Source: Monocercomonoides exilis (taxonomy: Eukaryota > Preaxostyla > Oxymonadida > Polymastigidae). From it: a stretch of DNA of 64,000 bases. The stretch spans positions 2,236,001 through 2,300,000 of the forward strand of contig LSRY02000004.1 of the NCBI GenBank assembly GCA_001643675.2, in the 5' to 3' direction. Under the pieces are notes generated by a model that had not been told where the DNA came from, searched no databases, and was given only the letters and a program-made list of their open reading frames with translations. Shown here one piece after another: positions 10,363-25,300 of the stretch (position 1 is the first letter of the stretch; every line of letters starts with the position of its first letter). A program made the translations under genes and the position numbers.

Positions 10363-12899
10363 ATGTTCCTGCTTTCAGCATTGCAGGAGAAAATATTGAT
10401 CTTTTCTGATCATCAGCAAAAACATATTTTCTTCAACAAATTCATTTCTTATTTACAAGAAAATATTCTGAGTAACAGTCACCAAAATGGAAACTTTTTA
10501 ACCATTATTAAATTATCAAAAAAGAAATACATTTGTATTTCCCGATTTTCGAGAAAAGGTTGCAATGAGGTGTTATGCACATTTTCATTTTTTTTGAGCG
10601 TGTATTATTATTAATTTCTTGGAATTCTTTTCTTTTTTAACATTTTTATTGAAAGCCTTCAATCTGCACATCATTTTTGTTCATCAGATGTGCAAGATGC
10701 AGCTGAACTAATTTCGAAAGTCACAATTCAACATCAATTGAAAGAAAATTCTCAAAATTCTCAATCTGAAACGTCTTCTTTGCTGTTTAATTATTCAAAT
10801 GAGCAACAAGAAAAAATTCAATCACAAGAAAATACTGCAAATGATGCCCCACGTTCTAAGATTACAAATTCTTGCAAACTTATGAAAACAACTCCACCAG
10901 TATTTGAGATGCCATCTTCTACAAATTCATCATCACCACCTCGTCAAAGCAATTCAAATCCTCTTGGAGGAGCTCGATCAGATGTAACTTTTTCACCAGA
11001 AACATCTGGCGATCCAATAAAATCTCTTCATTTTCTAAATCCAACTTCCAATTTTGGACTTCCGAACATCGGCAATACTTGTTTTCTCAATAGTTGCATG
11101 CAACTACTGACATATTGCTCGCTTTTATCTTCTCACCTGATTCAATGGTTCGATGCTAAAGTATCAAAAACTCCACCAAATCCAGAGAAGTGGCAGGATA
11201 AGCGTAAAAAAATGGAGTATAACCGTCTGTTAAAATTGGCAGTTGCAGCCGTGAATGAAATGAAAGCAATACGACAAATTCCGAATACATCTCCGTCTTC
11301 TGCAACTGCATCATCATCGTCAACTCCATCGTCAACTATGCGTCGTTCTGCGATACCCATTCGGAGGCAGGTTGATCGGTGCATTTGCGAAGAGCTTCAT
11401 CTGAAATTAGGAGCTGCTAACAAGCGATTTAAAGGGTATTCTCAGCAGGACTCCCACGAAGCGATGGTAACGATATTAGATGCAATACATGAAACAACTC
11501 ATATGCGGACTAGTTTCAAACAATCTGGTATGAGTTGTGAAGCTGTGCTTATGAAAGATCAATTTGCAGAGAAGGAAATGGAAGGAAAGAAAAAAGAAAG
11601 TGAATTTAAACAATTTAGTGATCTTAAAGAAAAAGGAGATGCAAAATATGATGAAGACGATGAAGACGATGGTGAAGATTCAGATGCTGAAGACAAATAC
11701 AATCAATTAGATGCATTTGAGATATCTCCTTCATCTACTCCTTCACTCTCCTCTTCTCAGCTTGTTTTTGCTCGTGCCTGGCAGCAGTTCCTGTCTCAGC
11801 ACCAATCTCTTGTGGCTGATGCTGCAATGGGCCTTGCCGCAACTGCCGTGCGATGTGGCGAGTGCGAACAGATTCGCTTCTCGTTTATGCCTTTCACTGT
11901 GCTGACTCTGAACTTCCCTCGCAAAAAAGGCGAGCGCTCTTTCTCGTTGGCTCAATGTATTAAAGTGTGACGCATTTATAAGCATTAATTTCATTCAAGA
12001 AATTATATAATTCTAATGATTTTTTTATCAACTTTTATTTCATATATGCCATTGAACTTATTGAATAACGCAGAATTTCTACACAGTTCGTTCAGTTAAA
12101 GCTGTTCAATGTGGTTTTTGTAAAAAGGCAACATCTTCTCGTCATTGCCTTCTTGTTGCTCGATGGCCTTCTGTGCTTCTTCTGCGTATGTTCTGTTTAT
12201 TCATATTTTTGAATTACAACTACTTGTTTTTCTCTCATTCAATTTTATACTGTTTTTTTTTCAAACTTCAATTGAACTTGCCTTGTGCAATTATTGTTCA
12301 CTGCTTCATTGCCATCTCATTGCTACTTATGCTTTTTCCCCAAAAGATTTCAATCGTTTTATTCCTTCCACGTATGGCTTTAGAAAAGATTCTATTCCTG
12401 TGTCTATCCCAAGAATTCTTAATCTTTCAGAGATGGGTCTTTCATTTGAAGATCACGAATTTAGCACTCTTGTCTCGTTTCCTTTGCCTTCAGTGAATTA
12501 TCAGCTTGTGGGAGTTGTAAATCATTGCGGATCAATTTCTGGTGGGCATTACACATGGTATGACGATGCAGCAAAGTTTAATTAACGTAGAATGAGAAAA
12601 TCCAAAAGAAAAACATCAATAACGATGATGATTGTATTTACGATTTTATTCATTCATTTTATTTTATTTTATTTTTATTGGATGAAAAGAACAGTATAAA
12701 GAAATTTACAAAGAATTTTTTGATTTTCCATTGGTCTTATTTTATTTATGCATTTTAATTATTATCATATCTCAGCACTGCACAAACAGATGATGGAAAG
12801 TGGCGCAACCACAGCGATACGCATACGTCGAGTGTGTCTCCTCCCACTTGCTCGGGTGATTATTATATTGTTGGTTATACACAAAGTCCAGCAGGATGA
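10363..12899 (+). CDS. Ubiquitin-specific protease (C19 family), 5 exons
   Basis: Cysteine protease that removes ubiquitin from proteins. Exons 10363-10558, 10688-11964, 12074-12185, 12347-12557 and 12776-12899 give 639 aa. The Cys box GLPNIGNTCFLNSC holds the catalytic Cys (about residue 197). QQDSHEA follows at about 317. The zinc finger is formed by CGEC (about 455) and CGFC (about 505). LLLHFNRF is the usual strand before the His box, and the His box reads VGVVNHCGSISGGHYT (about 580-597). The C terminus (GDYYIVGYTQSPAG) is the usual end of the fold. A strongly acidic Asp/Glu insert lies between QQDSHEA and the finger. Exon 1 and its GTTGCA donor are the least sure part. The last donor is ambiguous: GTATGA at 12558 or a GTTTAA 20 nt later give the same phase. 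The N-terminal 150 residues are Ser/Gln-rich and unstructured. Confidence 0.88.
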
Positions 12900-13373
12900 A
12901 CAAAATATAGTTTTTAAATATTTTTGTTGAATTTTTGTTATCCTTTTATTGGATGAATGTTTGCCTTTTCTTTTCTTTTTCATTTGAATAATTGAATAAT
13001 TCCAACATTAAGGATTTCCTAATTTTTATGTACTAAAAGAGAAAACATGAACGGTTAATTTTTGAGATAAGGCTTTAAAAGAAATATTTCATTAATCTAA
13101 AAAAAAGTCTTTTCTGATTTTCATTTTGATAATGCTCTTTCAAGAAAAAATTGGAAAATAATAATTGAAAATAAATGTGAATATTCGAAACATTTTTTTT
13201 TCATGAGTGAAATACATTTAATCTTTCTTTTAATGTAAACTTGCTGAGAAAAAATTCAAAGATCGCAAATACCTTCATTACGTGCTTTATTGTGATCAGT
13301 AAAGTTTTGTTTGATTGTTTAAAGTCGATTGTTATATTTATTAACAAAATTGAAAGATAAAAGTGCCACATAA
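12900..13373. other. AT-rich intergenic DNA
   Basis: The 3' flank of the ubiquitin protease gene and 5' flank of the large phosphatase gene. No feature was recognised. Confidence 0.5.
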
Positions 13374-16300
13374 ATGGGTCCTCAGCATAGTCATAATGTG
13401 AATGCTGAAACTATGAACTATGCCGATTACAAATTTCTTGAAATACCAAAGCCTCTTATTACCCAAAAACATCCGAATCTAGTTTCTCTTTCGCTATCAG
13501 GAAATCTCCTTACAACTGTACCTCCTATAAGAGCATTATTTCCAAAATTGAGGGTTCTACTTTTGGGGAAAAACCAAATGCAATCTTTGCCAAGTTCACT
13601 TTCAGGGATGGATACTCTAACCAAGCTTGTATGAGATATTTTAAGAATCATTTGAATGAAAAAAACTCAATTTGTAAAATTTTGAAAAATTTATTTTTTT
13701 TGAAATGTTTTTAATCTTTGCTTTAATACAGGATTTGACTTCAAATGTGATTGATACAATTCCTCATGTAGTTTTGTCAAATCTAGCTGATCTCATTTTA
13801 ACCGATAATAAGATTACAACATTAAAGCACGATTTGGGAATTTTATTTCCTAATCTGCACAACATTTGGATAAATAGAAATAAGTATAGATAAATGGCTT
13901 TTGAAAATTGAAATTAATTCTAACTTGAAACACATTTTTATGAAAACACATTTGAAACTTTGCAATATTTTAAGGTTGACAACGCTCCCCGCGATTGCGC
14001 ATCCAAAATTAGTGCAGATGGGAATTGATGGAAATCTTCTTAAAAGCCTGAAATCTCCAATGGATTGTGCTTCTCTGATTTCCCTAACTTTGTATTTGAA
14101 TGAACTGGAAGGGAAATTTTCATTTCCTCATCCATCTTCTTTGCCATCACTTCAAACATTGGATCTCCGATTCAATCACATAAGGTCAATTGATCCTGAG
14201 GTATTAGATTTGTTTTGGAAACTCAAAGATAATATTGTGCTTTCTTGTTTCGATATAACAACTTTTCTTTTCCTCAAAACTTAATATTTGCTTGTTTGTT
14301 TTTTATATCAGACGCTTTCTGTCTTTCCGAAGCTGAATCAACTTCTTCTGACACACAACGAATTGGAGATGATTCCAATGCAGCTGTGTCAACATCTGCC
14401 TCATCTGCGGCTGTTGTGGGTGGGAGAAAACAAGATCACTCAGCTGCCTTCTTCGCTTGAGCAACAAACAGTTCGATTTTTTTTTTTGGTTGAAGAATCA
14501 AAGATGTTTTTATTGATTTAATTGCTTTTTTCTATTTTGACTCATTTTCATTCATTTTTGTAAAGTCACTGGCTTCCCTTTTTGCCTCGTCAAATTTCAT
14601 TCAGTGGTGCCCTCCTCTTCATTACCCTCATCACTTTCGGAATGCTTCTTCTTCCTCTTCTTCTTCCTCATCGTCATCATCGTCATCATCTTCTTCAGCC
14701 ATTTCGACTGTGCTTCGAATAAACCTGTCAGACAACTACCTTTCCCTCTCTCCTCCACTCGGCTCAATCACTCTGCTGTTTGCGTGTGACAGAAACAGAC
14801 TGACTGAATTGGGACGTATGTTTTATTTAACCTTCTTTTCTTTGGTTTTTATTTTATTTTATTTTATTTTGTTTTGTTTATTGGAATCTTTAATACGTTC
14901 ATTCAAATATCATTTTGTTATACCCCATCCATTTCCATTGAATATGATATCTTCATGTGTATTCTTTATGATATTCTTCTTCTTCTTTAACTTCAGCGAT
15001 CCAACTGCCATCGAGATTGAATGCTCTTCATCTGCGCTTCAACCAGCTCTGTCGCATTCCATTTGTCATTTCAGAGCTGACACAGTTGAATGTGCTGTTG
15101 CTGAGTGGAAACAGAATAGAAAGAATTGACGATGAAATGGACGAGGCAATGGAAGAGGAAAAGGCAAAAGAAGAAGAAGAAGAAGAAGGAGAGGAAAATG
15201 AGAAGGGAGAAGGAAGCAACAAATGTTGTGAAGATGAAAAGAAGGATGAAAAGAAAGATGAAGTTAAAGGAGAAGATAAAGATAAAGATAAAGAAAAAGA
15301 GGAAGGAATCAAAGTTGAACAAAAAGATGCAAAAGAAGAGGAAAAAGAAGGCACAAAAGATGATAACAAGAAAGAGCCAGAAGTTACTTCTAAACAATCA
15401 TTGAATGCGTCATCAGCATCATCATCTGCTTCTTCTTCTTCTTCATCTTCTTCAGACGAGACTGTTGAGATGTCATCAGAATCCTCTCCATCTCCTTCTC
15501 CTTCCCCTCAGAACACTCAAACAATACCCTCTTCCTTCTTCTCCTTCTCGTTTGCCAAGCTTTCCTATCTGAAAGTGCTCGATCTCTCCTTCAACCGCCT
15601 TCATCGTCTCCCTTCCTCTCTCCGCTGTCTCAATCAGCTGCAGCGTCTCTCTCTCGCCTTCAACACCCTCACCACACTGCCCTTTTGGCTCTTTCTCTTA
15701 CCTTCACTCAACTGCCTCGTGCTCTCTGGCAACAGAATAGAAGCACTCCCTTCTTATGAAGAGATCAAAGAATGTGCTGAGAGAGAAAAGGCACTCAACA
15801 AGAAGAAGAAGAAGAAAGAGAAGAAGAAGAAGAAGTTGAAGTCCAAATTGGAGAAGAAAGAAAAAGAAGCAGAAAAAAAGATGAAATCTCAGCCAGACAA
15901 AACAGAAGGGGCATCTCCAACAGAATCATCATCATCACCTTCTTCTTCTTCTTCCTCTCCTTCTCCTTCTCCTTCTTCATCCAGTTCAGCTGATTCTCAT
16001 TCATCTTCTCTTCCATCTGATCCACTTTCATCCACAACTGTTGTTTCATCATTGGACACATCATCACCTCAACCTCCATCCAAACAGACTCTTCCCCCGC
16101 CTCCACCACCTCCTCCCCCTCCTCCTCATTCAAAGACCTCTCTTTCTTCTTCCTCCCCTTCCTCTTCTCTTCCTCCCAATCCTCCATTCCTCACTGCTTT
16201 ATCCACCAACCCTTCCATCACTTTGTCTCCTCTTGTCACGTTGACCCTCAACTCCAATGCTCTTTCTGAGTTTCCCTCTCTCATCTTCAACTTCGCTGCC

Positions 16301-19300
16301 ACACTCCAATCGCTTCGGCTGGCACACAATCGCATTTCTCTTCTTCCGCCTTGTCTGTTTGCTGAGCTGCCTTTCCTCACACGCCTCGACCTCTCCTACA
16401 ACAGAATATGTGACCTCCCTGACACTTTCTTCAACCTCCACGCACCTGACACTAATGCTTCTCCTCCTCCTCCTACTTCCCTTTCATCATCATCATCATC
16501 TTCTTCTTCTTCTTCTCTTCGTCCTTCCTCTTCCACTCAGAAGGCATCTCCTCCATCCACACGCTTCCCCCTCTCTCTTCGCCAAAAGCCACAAAACATC
16601 TCTTTCGTCGACTTGTCTCACAACAGAATTCGAGCACTCCCAAAGTCCATTCTATCTCTCCATCCCTCTTTGGACAGGCAGCAAGAGCTGGTTGTGAACA
16701 GACTGCTCCATTCGACTGCTCATCTCATCAATGGACACACCAATGAATGCAATGAACCTCACACTCTCTCTTCTCATCATTCATCTTCTTCCTCCTCTTC
16801 TCCTTCTCCTTCTCCATTTGTGTCTAATTATTCTTCTCTTTATTCTCCTTCTCCTTCTCCTTCTCCTTGTTCATCATCATCATCTTCTTCATCATCTTCT
16901 GCACCGTCTGCTTTGTCTCCATCATATTCTCCATCTTCTTCTTCATCACCCCAACAAAAGAGATCAACCAGAATTGCTTTTGTTCCATCTTCTTCTTCTC
17001 TTTCTTCATCCAACTTGGCTGTTTCACCATCACCATCTCCCTCTCCCTCTCCATTGGATGCAAAAGCTGATGAAGATAATTCATCAGAGAAGAAGGAGAA
17101 GGAGAAGGAGAAGGAGAAAGAAGAAAAGAAAGAAGAGCCAATCAAAAAAGAAGAGAAAACAGAAAAAAGCGAACAGAAAGAAAAAGAAGAGGAGAAAGAA
17201 GTGAATGCCATTCTCAAAGAAATTGAAGAGACAGCCAAAATAATATCATCATTCACCTCATCTATTGTTGATGGAGAAGCAAACACAACAACTTCATCAT
17301 CATCATCATCACCATCGTCATCATCATCATCATCATCATCATCATCTTCTATTTCATCAGATGATTCTGTTTCATCACCTGCTCCTTCTCCTTTGAAGAT
17401 TGTTGAATCATCGCCATCTCCATTGCAATTGTCATCATCATCTTCCTCTTCTTCCTCTTCCTCTCTCTCTCTTCATTCGTGTTCTGATGATATTCCTCCT
17501 CAGCCCCTATCTCCTCCCTCTTCTTCTGAAAGTATTCCAAAAGACTCCAAAGAGATAAAAGAGATAAAAGAGATAAAAGAGATAAAAGACATTCCATTTT
17601 CTCCTCCCTTCTCCACTCAAAATGCTCTCCTGTCTTCTTCTCTCTCAAAAGAGCATCTTGTTTCTCTTCCTCAAAGCGATGTGGCTGATTCTCCTCCGAT
17701 TTCTCCTTCATTCTATCCAGACAGACCAATCATTGACATGCCTGACGAGGATGAACAGAAACAAGATGCAAATGACAGCTCTAATGCATCATCATCATCT
17801 GCTTCTTCATCTTCCTCCTCTTCTTCTTTATCACCATCACCATCACCATCACCATCACCATCACCATCAACAACAACAACAACATCATCTTCTTCTTCTA
17901 TTTCATCTGCCTCTTCTAATGCCATCAGCATCTCTTCTGTTCCAATGCCATCCACATCACCCACATCACACTCATTCTCCACAAGACACATCTTCTCTGG
18001 CTCAAAAACATCTGCTTCTTCTTATTCTTCTCCAAACCCTCCTTCTTCTCCATTCACAACTTCTTCCTCTTCTTCTGCTTCCGCCTCCTCATCTTCTTCC
18101 TCCTCATCTTCTCCTTCCTCTTCCTCTTCATCATCTATTTATTCCACCACCTCCTCTTCTTCTCCTTTCTCTTCTCCTCTTTCTGCTTCATCATCATCAT
18201 CTTCCTCATTAGCTTCATCTTCCTCTTTCTCATCTTCATCTTCCTCTGCTTTGTCATCACCTTCTCCAAGTCCATTGAATTCAAACAAAAACATTCAGAA
18301 ACCATCAAATGCATCTTCATCAAATACAACCTCATCATCAACATTATCATCATCATCATCTTTATCATCATCCATAGCTAAACCAAAAATATCATCAACA
18401 TCATCAACATCTTCTGCTTCATCATCATCATCATCATCATCATCATCTTCTTCTTCTTCATCTGTTTCAGATATTCCTCCTCATCGCAACTTCCTTTTTG
18501 TGGATATTTCATTCAATTTCATCGGAGCAATGAAATGGGGCAGTGAAATGGATTATTATTTGGATGAAGAGGAAAGAAAAGAGCAGATGGCACATCTGAC
18601 AAGAGAAAGCAGAAGGAAGGAGAGAAGAGAGAAGGAGAAGGAGAAGGAGAAAGGGAAAGAGAAAGAAGGAGAGGAGAAAAATGAAGAAGAAGAGGAAGAT
18701 GAAGAATTGAAAGGAGAAGCAAAAGGAGAAGAGGAAGGAGAAGAAGAAGTGTTGCCATTTGATGCTGTTTCGATGGGAGTGACACTTTCTTTGTCTCCTC
18801 CTTCATCTCCTGTGCACAAACAGATACCTCCTCCAACTTCATCATCTTCTTCATCATCATCTTCATCTTCTTCATTATCTGCCTCTTCTTCATCATTAGC
18901 TTCATCATCTTCTTCATCTTCTCTTTCACAACCAGAAATAAAGAAAAGCTCTTCAACATCTTCAGCAGCTCTTTCAACCACATCTCCTTCTCCTTCACCT
19001 TCCACTCATTTCCCATCACCTCCCTCTAATCCCTCTTCTAATTCTTCATCTTCTAATTATTCTTCTTCCTTCTCTTCCTTCTCCTCTTCTCCCCTTCTCC
19101 ACTCCTCTACTCTTCAGAACATGCTCTTTCTGTCTTCTCCTTCTCTCTCTCTCATCATCCGGTGTGTCTCTTCCACCCAGTGCCCTTCCTCTGACAAGCC
19201 ATGGGTCTCCTTTTCAATGGGAAAGAGGTTGTTTGAAAGAGAATGGCGGAGAAGAAGATTGGAGAGACAGAAAATGAGAGAGGAAGCTGTGAAAGCGAAA

Positions 19301-22300
19301 GCAGATGAGAAAGAAAGAGAGAAAGAAAGAGAAAAGGAAAGAGAAAGAGAAAGAGGAAGAGGAAGAGAAGAGGAAGAGATGAATGTCAGAGAAAGCGAAA
19401 GAGGAAGAGAAGACACGATGAATGAGAAAGAGGAAGAGGAAGAAAAAGAAGATAAAGAAAACTTATCTGCAAAAGAGGCAGACAAAATGAATGAAGATGT
19501 TTCATTTGAGGAAACAACAAATTCGTCACAAAATTCTTCTGTCTCGTCCACACCCACAAAAAGAGAGCATTCCAAAATGAGTTCATTCATCTCATTCATT
19601 TCTGCTGGCTACAAATCAAATCCCTCAAAATCTCCTTCAGCTTCTTCTCAACAACTTTCTTCTTCTCCTTCTCCTTCTCCTTCATCAACATCTCCTTCTT
19701 CTTCTCCTCAAAATGACACAATTCCATTGCAATCTTCTCCAAATGCAATTTCTTCTTCTTCTTCTTCCTCCTCCTTATCATCATCGTCTTCATCGTCTTC
19801 TCCTTCTTCAACACAAAACAATTTATCTTCTTCAAATTCTTCTGAAATTGACCACATTTCAACATCAACAACATCATCATCTTCAACTTCTTCTTCATCT
19901 TCTCCTTTCACTTCACTTTCTTCTCTGACTTCAAAATTGTTTTCTCGCTCTCCTTCTTCTCCTTCTCTTTCATCTTCCTCTTCCTCTTCCTCTTCCTCCT
20001 CCTCCTCCTCATCATCTTCATCTTCTTCATTGTCTCTATCTTCCTCTTCCTCTTCTTCTCCTTCTTTTTCAATTCGTTATTATTCCTCTCTATTTCCTTC
20101 TTCTTCTCCTTCCTCTTCTCCTCTCCCTTCATCCTCACCAACATCTTCTTCTGATCATCTGCTGATGGCTCCTTTGGATTCCACTTCATCTTCTTCTATT
20201 TCATCATCATCATCTTCTTCTTCTCCAACCATTCTTCTTCATCTTCCACATTCCAATCTTCCTGACTTGTCATTTGTTGATGAAATTGCCAATGAAACAG
20301 AACATAACAACACTTCTGTTGATGATGATGACATTCTTTCTTCTTCTTCTTCTTCTTCTTCTTCTTCTTCTCTTTCTCTAAAGACTCAACAAAAGACAAA
20401 ATACAACTCAAAACAGAAGCAATCAAAGATAACATCTAATATCTCGCCATCATCTTCTCTTTCTTCTTCTTCTCTTTCCTCTTCCTCTTCCACTTCTCCT
20501 GTGTGTGATGCAGACACAGATGTCTCTCTCTTGTCGATGGATGCAAACGACTTCAACTTCCTCTTTTCGGCAAAAGAGAGAGAAAACGAGGCAGAAGGCG
20601 GTTATGTTTTTGTGAGCCAAAGAAAAAGACCTCTGTCTCCACTTCAGACACAACACACGATTTCTCCTGCATCTTTTGGAGAGAACGAGAAGGGAAAAGA
20701 AGAGAAGAAGGGGAAGAGAGAGAAAGAGAAGGAGAAAGAGAAGGAAAAGGAGAAAGAGAAAGATAAAGATAAAGATAAAGAGAAGGAAGGAGGAGGAGAG
20801 GAAGAAGAAGATGCAAAATCGAAAGGAAAGAAGAAAAGTGAGAGAGATGCGAAAGAGATTTATTCTCAAATGTTTTTGTCGACAGATGAGACAGAACAGA
20901 ATGACTTGTGTCCGCTTTGCTTTCCTCCATTTCCTTCTCCTCCAATCAGCATCAGAAAAGAGAAGGAGAAAGAGAAGGAGAAAGAGAACAAAAAAGAAGA
21001 GGAACCTCTTTTTGGAAGCATTCCACAAGAAGAGGAAGGGGCAGATGAAGATGATGACGAAGAGAAAGAGAAAGAGAAAGAGAAAGAGAAAGAGAAAGAG
21101 AAAGAAGGAAAAGAAGATAAGCAAAAAGAGAATACAAATACGAATGCAAATGAAAATGAAGAAGAGAAAAAAGAAGAGAAAAAACCTGTTCAAGTAGAGC
21201 AATTAACAGCAGAAGAACCAAAATGTCTGCCATCCAATTCGGATGAACCGCAACTGCTGCACAATTCATCAGATGATCATTCATCTGCCTCTGATGACAC
21301 TCAACAACAACAACAATATGAAGAAGAAGTGAAAGAAGAAGAAGAAAAAGTGAAAGAGAAAGGAGAAAAAGGAGAAGAAGAAAAAGAAAAGGAAAAAGGA
21401 GAAGAAGAAGCAGAATCTGCCATTGAACATCCAACAGAGCCATTAATTCCTTCAGCAGATGACACAATTTCTTCATCTTCTGGTTTTTCTGCACAGCCAA
21501 CATCTGTTTTGAATGAGTCTTTTGGAAGCAAAAAAACTGAAAAACACGAAACAGATGAAAAAGAAGAAGACAAAGAAGAAGATAAAAAAGAAGACAAAAA
21601 GGAAAGTGAACAATCAGACAACAAAAAGAATGAAGCACTTATTCCAAAGAAAGTGGAACCAGAAGAAGAAGAAAAAGAAGCAGCAGTAGCAGAAGAGGTG
21701 ACTTCAGTGAAAGTGTTGGTGACCTCTTCAATCACATCCACCCAGCCGACATCGAACAAAACATCTTTTACTCGCCACTCGCGCACTCTTTCTCAATCAA
21801 ACACCAAAAGACGATCACTTTCTCCTTCTGTCTCTTTGTCCTCTTCCCAGTCAGCTCTTTCTTTTCCTTCCTCTTTCTTCCTCTCTTCTGGCGCTGACTC
21901 TGAAATGTTTGGTGCTCTCCCTCCATCTGCTGCTTCATTCGAACCTTCTCATTCTTCCCTCTCTTCTCTCTCTTCTGCTTCTGCCTCTGCCTCTTCCTCT
22001 TCTTCTTCATCCAAAAAACCTCTTTCTTCAATGCCCTTTTCTCCTTTCACTTCTTCTTCCTCATTCAAATCCAACTCTTCCTCCAAAAAGAGTGCCTTCT
22101 TCCTTTCTTCTTCTTCATCCAACAGAAAATCCTCTTTAACATCTTCTTCTTCTTCTTCCTCCATATACACCTCTATTTATCCTCAGCTGAATGAACTTCC
22201 ATCTCTTCTGCCGCCCTTCTTGTCAATGGACACCCTCAGACCATCTGTCCATCCACACACGAAGAGTGGAAGATTGAAGGATGACGAAGAAGAAGAAGAA

Positions 22301-25300
22301 GATAATGATAAGGAAGGAAAAGAAGAGAAAGAGAAAGAAAAAGAAAAAGAAAAGAAGGAAAATGAAACAAAAAAGAGTGACAAAAGAGCAAATGGAGAAG
22401 AAAAAGAAGAATCAGAGTCAGAATCAGAGTCAGATGATGGAGATAAATCACCTCCGCCCACACTCATCCACCGACTGGGCACAAAAAGAAAGAATGTTCT
22501 GTTTTCAACGCCAATTGCGTCATCTTCATTGGCCACCCCACAAAACAGAACAAGAACACCTCTTCTTCACTCGAAGACGAACTTTGCAGCCACAAAAGAC
22601 GAGTGGAAGACTCTTCTGCTCACCAAAGATGCACATTCAGCTGATGACAGAGAAGGAAAGAGAATGGAACAGAATGGAAAGAATGGAAAGAATGAAGGAA
22701 TGAAAAAGGAAGAGAAAGAAGACGAAGATGAGAAAGAGAAAACAGAGAGGAAGAAGAAAGTATCATTTATGCTATCTTCATCAAGCATTTGGAACGGGTC
22801 AATCAAAAAGGAAGAAAAAGAAGAAGAAGAAGAAAAGAAGAAAGAAAAAGAAAGTGAAGAATCTAAAAGTGAAGATGAGATGGCAATTCCTGTTCTTTTG
22901 AGGCATAAAAATGATAAGTCACAAAATGTCAGTCAACAAGAAACGAAGAAAGTGGATGAAGGAGAAACGAAGGACAAAGAAATAAAAAGCGAAGAAGAAG
23001 GAAAAGAAGAAGGAAAAGAAGAACAAAAAGAAGAAGAACAAAAAGAAGAAGAGAAAGACAATCAAAATTCATCAACAGACGCAAAAGCAGAAGTTCAAAA
23101 AGAAGAGAAGAAAGAAGAAAAGCCGATAGAAATCATAGAGATGGTTTCCTTTGGTGATGACTCAGATGCTTCAACTGATCAATCATTATCATCATCGTCT
23201 TCTTCTTCTTTATCATCTTCATCATCTTCCAATTCGTCTTTTTCAGTTACAACACTTTCTGAATTGACTTCTGCTCAAACATCTTCAAACAATTCGTCTC
23301 AATCAACCACAAAAGACAACACCACTCAATCCACAGATAATCAAACATCACCACTCAATCTACCAAGCACCCCTGATTCCATCACAATTTCTATTTCTAC
23401 TCCTTCTCCTTCTCCTTCTCTTTTGTCTTCCTCTCTTTCTTCTCCTCTTCCTTCTCCTTTCATTTCGCCCACTTCACTCTCTCCTCTTCGGCTACCTTCC
23501 ACAAACACATCCTCTGAGTCTCTTCAGCTTCCTCCCTCTCTCTCCTCTCCTTGTGCCTCTCCTCCCTCTCTCCTCTCTCCCTCCTACACTTCAACCTCTC
23601 CTTCTCTCCCTCCTCTTCCTTCCTCACCCACATCCCCCGTTCCTCTGCTTCCTCCTTCCTCTCCTCTTCCCTCTGATTCTACTCCCCCACCATCACCCCC
23701 AACCCCTCCCACTCCTCCTTCTCCACCCCCAACTCTTCCTTCTCTTCTGCCTCACTCTGTCTCCTGCTGCGAAACATGCGGTGTGAGACCGACGATGGAA
23801 GATGCTGTGCTCATTCTGCCCTGTTCGGGGTGGGACATCAGCACTCTCATCGAAGACAACCAAATACCCCTCTTAAGAAGACTGCTTCTGATGCCACAGG
23901 AAATAAGGTTCCACAAAGATGGGATGAAAGTTTTCAACGAAAGAGAGGCAGAAAGATGGCAGAAGAAAGTGGAGAGAAGGAGAGCAATGGAAGAGCAATG
24001 GGAGAAGGAGGCAAAGGAAATGATGGAGAAGCAGGAGAGGAAAGAGGCGTTGAGAAGAAATGACAAAGAGAAAGAAAAAGAAAAAGAAAAAACGGAAAAA
24101 CTTGAAAGTTCATCCAACAGTGGAAGCAAAGGAAGAGGATTCTGGTCGTCTTTCCCGTCTTTTGGCTCAATCAAATCGAAGCTTGTGCATCCACTGACAT
24201 CCGCCAGTGGTTCATCTGCATCTTCATCATCATCGTCTTCTTCTCCTTTCTTCTCCTCTCATGTCCCTTCTCTCCACTCCCTTTTGTCTCCTCCTCCTGT
24301 CCTCCCTCCTTTCACTCGCTACTTCAACCCCAAATTGGAAGGAGGATGTGGCATTTTTGCGGTGTTTGACGGACACAAAGGACCAAATGCAGCGAATTTC
24401 TTGTCTTCGCACTTTGTCTCTGTCTTTCTCGAGGAATGCAGCACATTTGCTTTGGAGAACAGAAAGAGGAAGCTGAAAGAGGCTGTTACGGTGAGAAGGT
24501 TGAAGGAGAAAGAGAAGGAGATTGAAAGAGAAAGAGAAAGAGAAAAGGAAATTGAACAAGGAAGCGACGAAAAGAATGAGAAAAGCAAAGATTCAGAAGG
24601 CATCCCAATCTGCGTGAAAAGCGAAGAGCAGAAAGGAGAAAACGGCAACTGGGTGTTCATTAAGAACGTGAACAACACAGAAGAATCAAAAGAAGAAGGC
24701 AAAGAGGAAGAAAAGAAAGCAGATGGAAATTCGACAGAAACAACTGGAACGCCAATTGTATGCTCTTCATCAGCAGCGCCTGTTCCTGAGCATCCGAATT
24801 TTGCTTCTGAAGATCTGTCGAATGTGTCTGCAGACCAAAATGCACCTTCTCTTTCAAACGATCGTCCCTCTCTTTCATCGCAGTCGTCTTCTGACTCAAC
24901 ATCTTCATCTGATCCACCGCTGCTGACACGAATTCTGCAGTCCACATTTGCCAAGCTGCTTGTGCAGATGAAGGAGTTGTGTGTGCCAGACGGTGCATGT
25001 GCCCTTGTTGCTGTTGTCTGCCCATCGCGTGTCTACCTCGCTAATGTTGGCGACTGCAGAGCTGTTCTCGTGTCAAGATTTTACGATGCTTCTGTCTTTG
25101 GCTCAAGGAAAAGAGGGCATTGCAAACAGGATGAAGAAGAGAAAGACAAAGGAAACAGAAGCAACAAAAATGGAGAAACTGAAGATGGAAAGAGAGACAA
25201 TTCAAAAGAATCTGAAGAAGGAAGTTCTTCGGATACCCATTCAAGCAACTCTTCGACTTCTCTTTCTCAGTCAATCATTACTCCCACAAAAATGTATTCT

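Noticed and set aside
10363-12899. Use of TAA/TAG as glutamine codons across the window
   Set aside because: Several proteins (dipeptidase, SDF2-like, La) end at TAA or TAG exactly where their families end, so the standard code fits.
20450-21202. 250-aa Leu/Phe-rich frame on the minus strand
   Set aside because: It is the complement of Glu/Lys codon runs inside the phosphatase exon; many similar frames occur there with no domain or start context.
17280-23250. CRISPR-like or satellite array
   Set aside because: The repeats are Ser and Glu/Lys codon runs in one open frame, without spacers or constant units.
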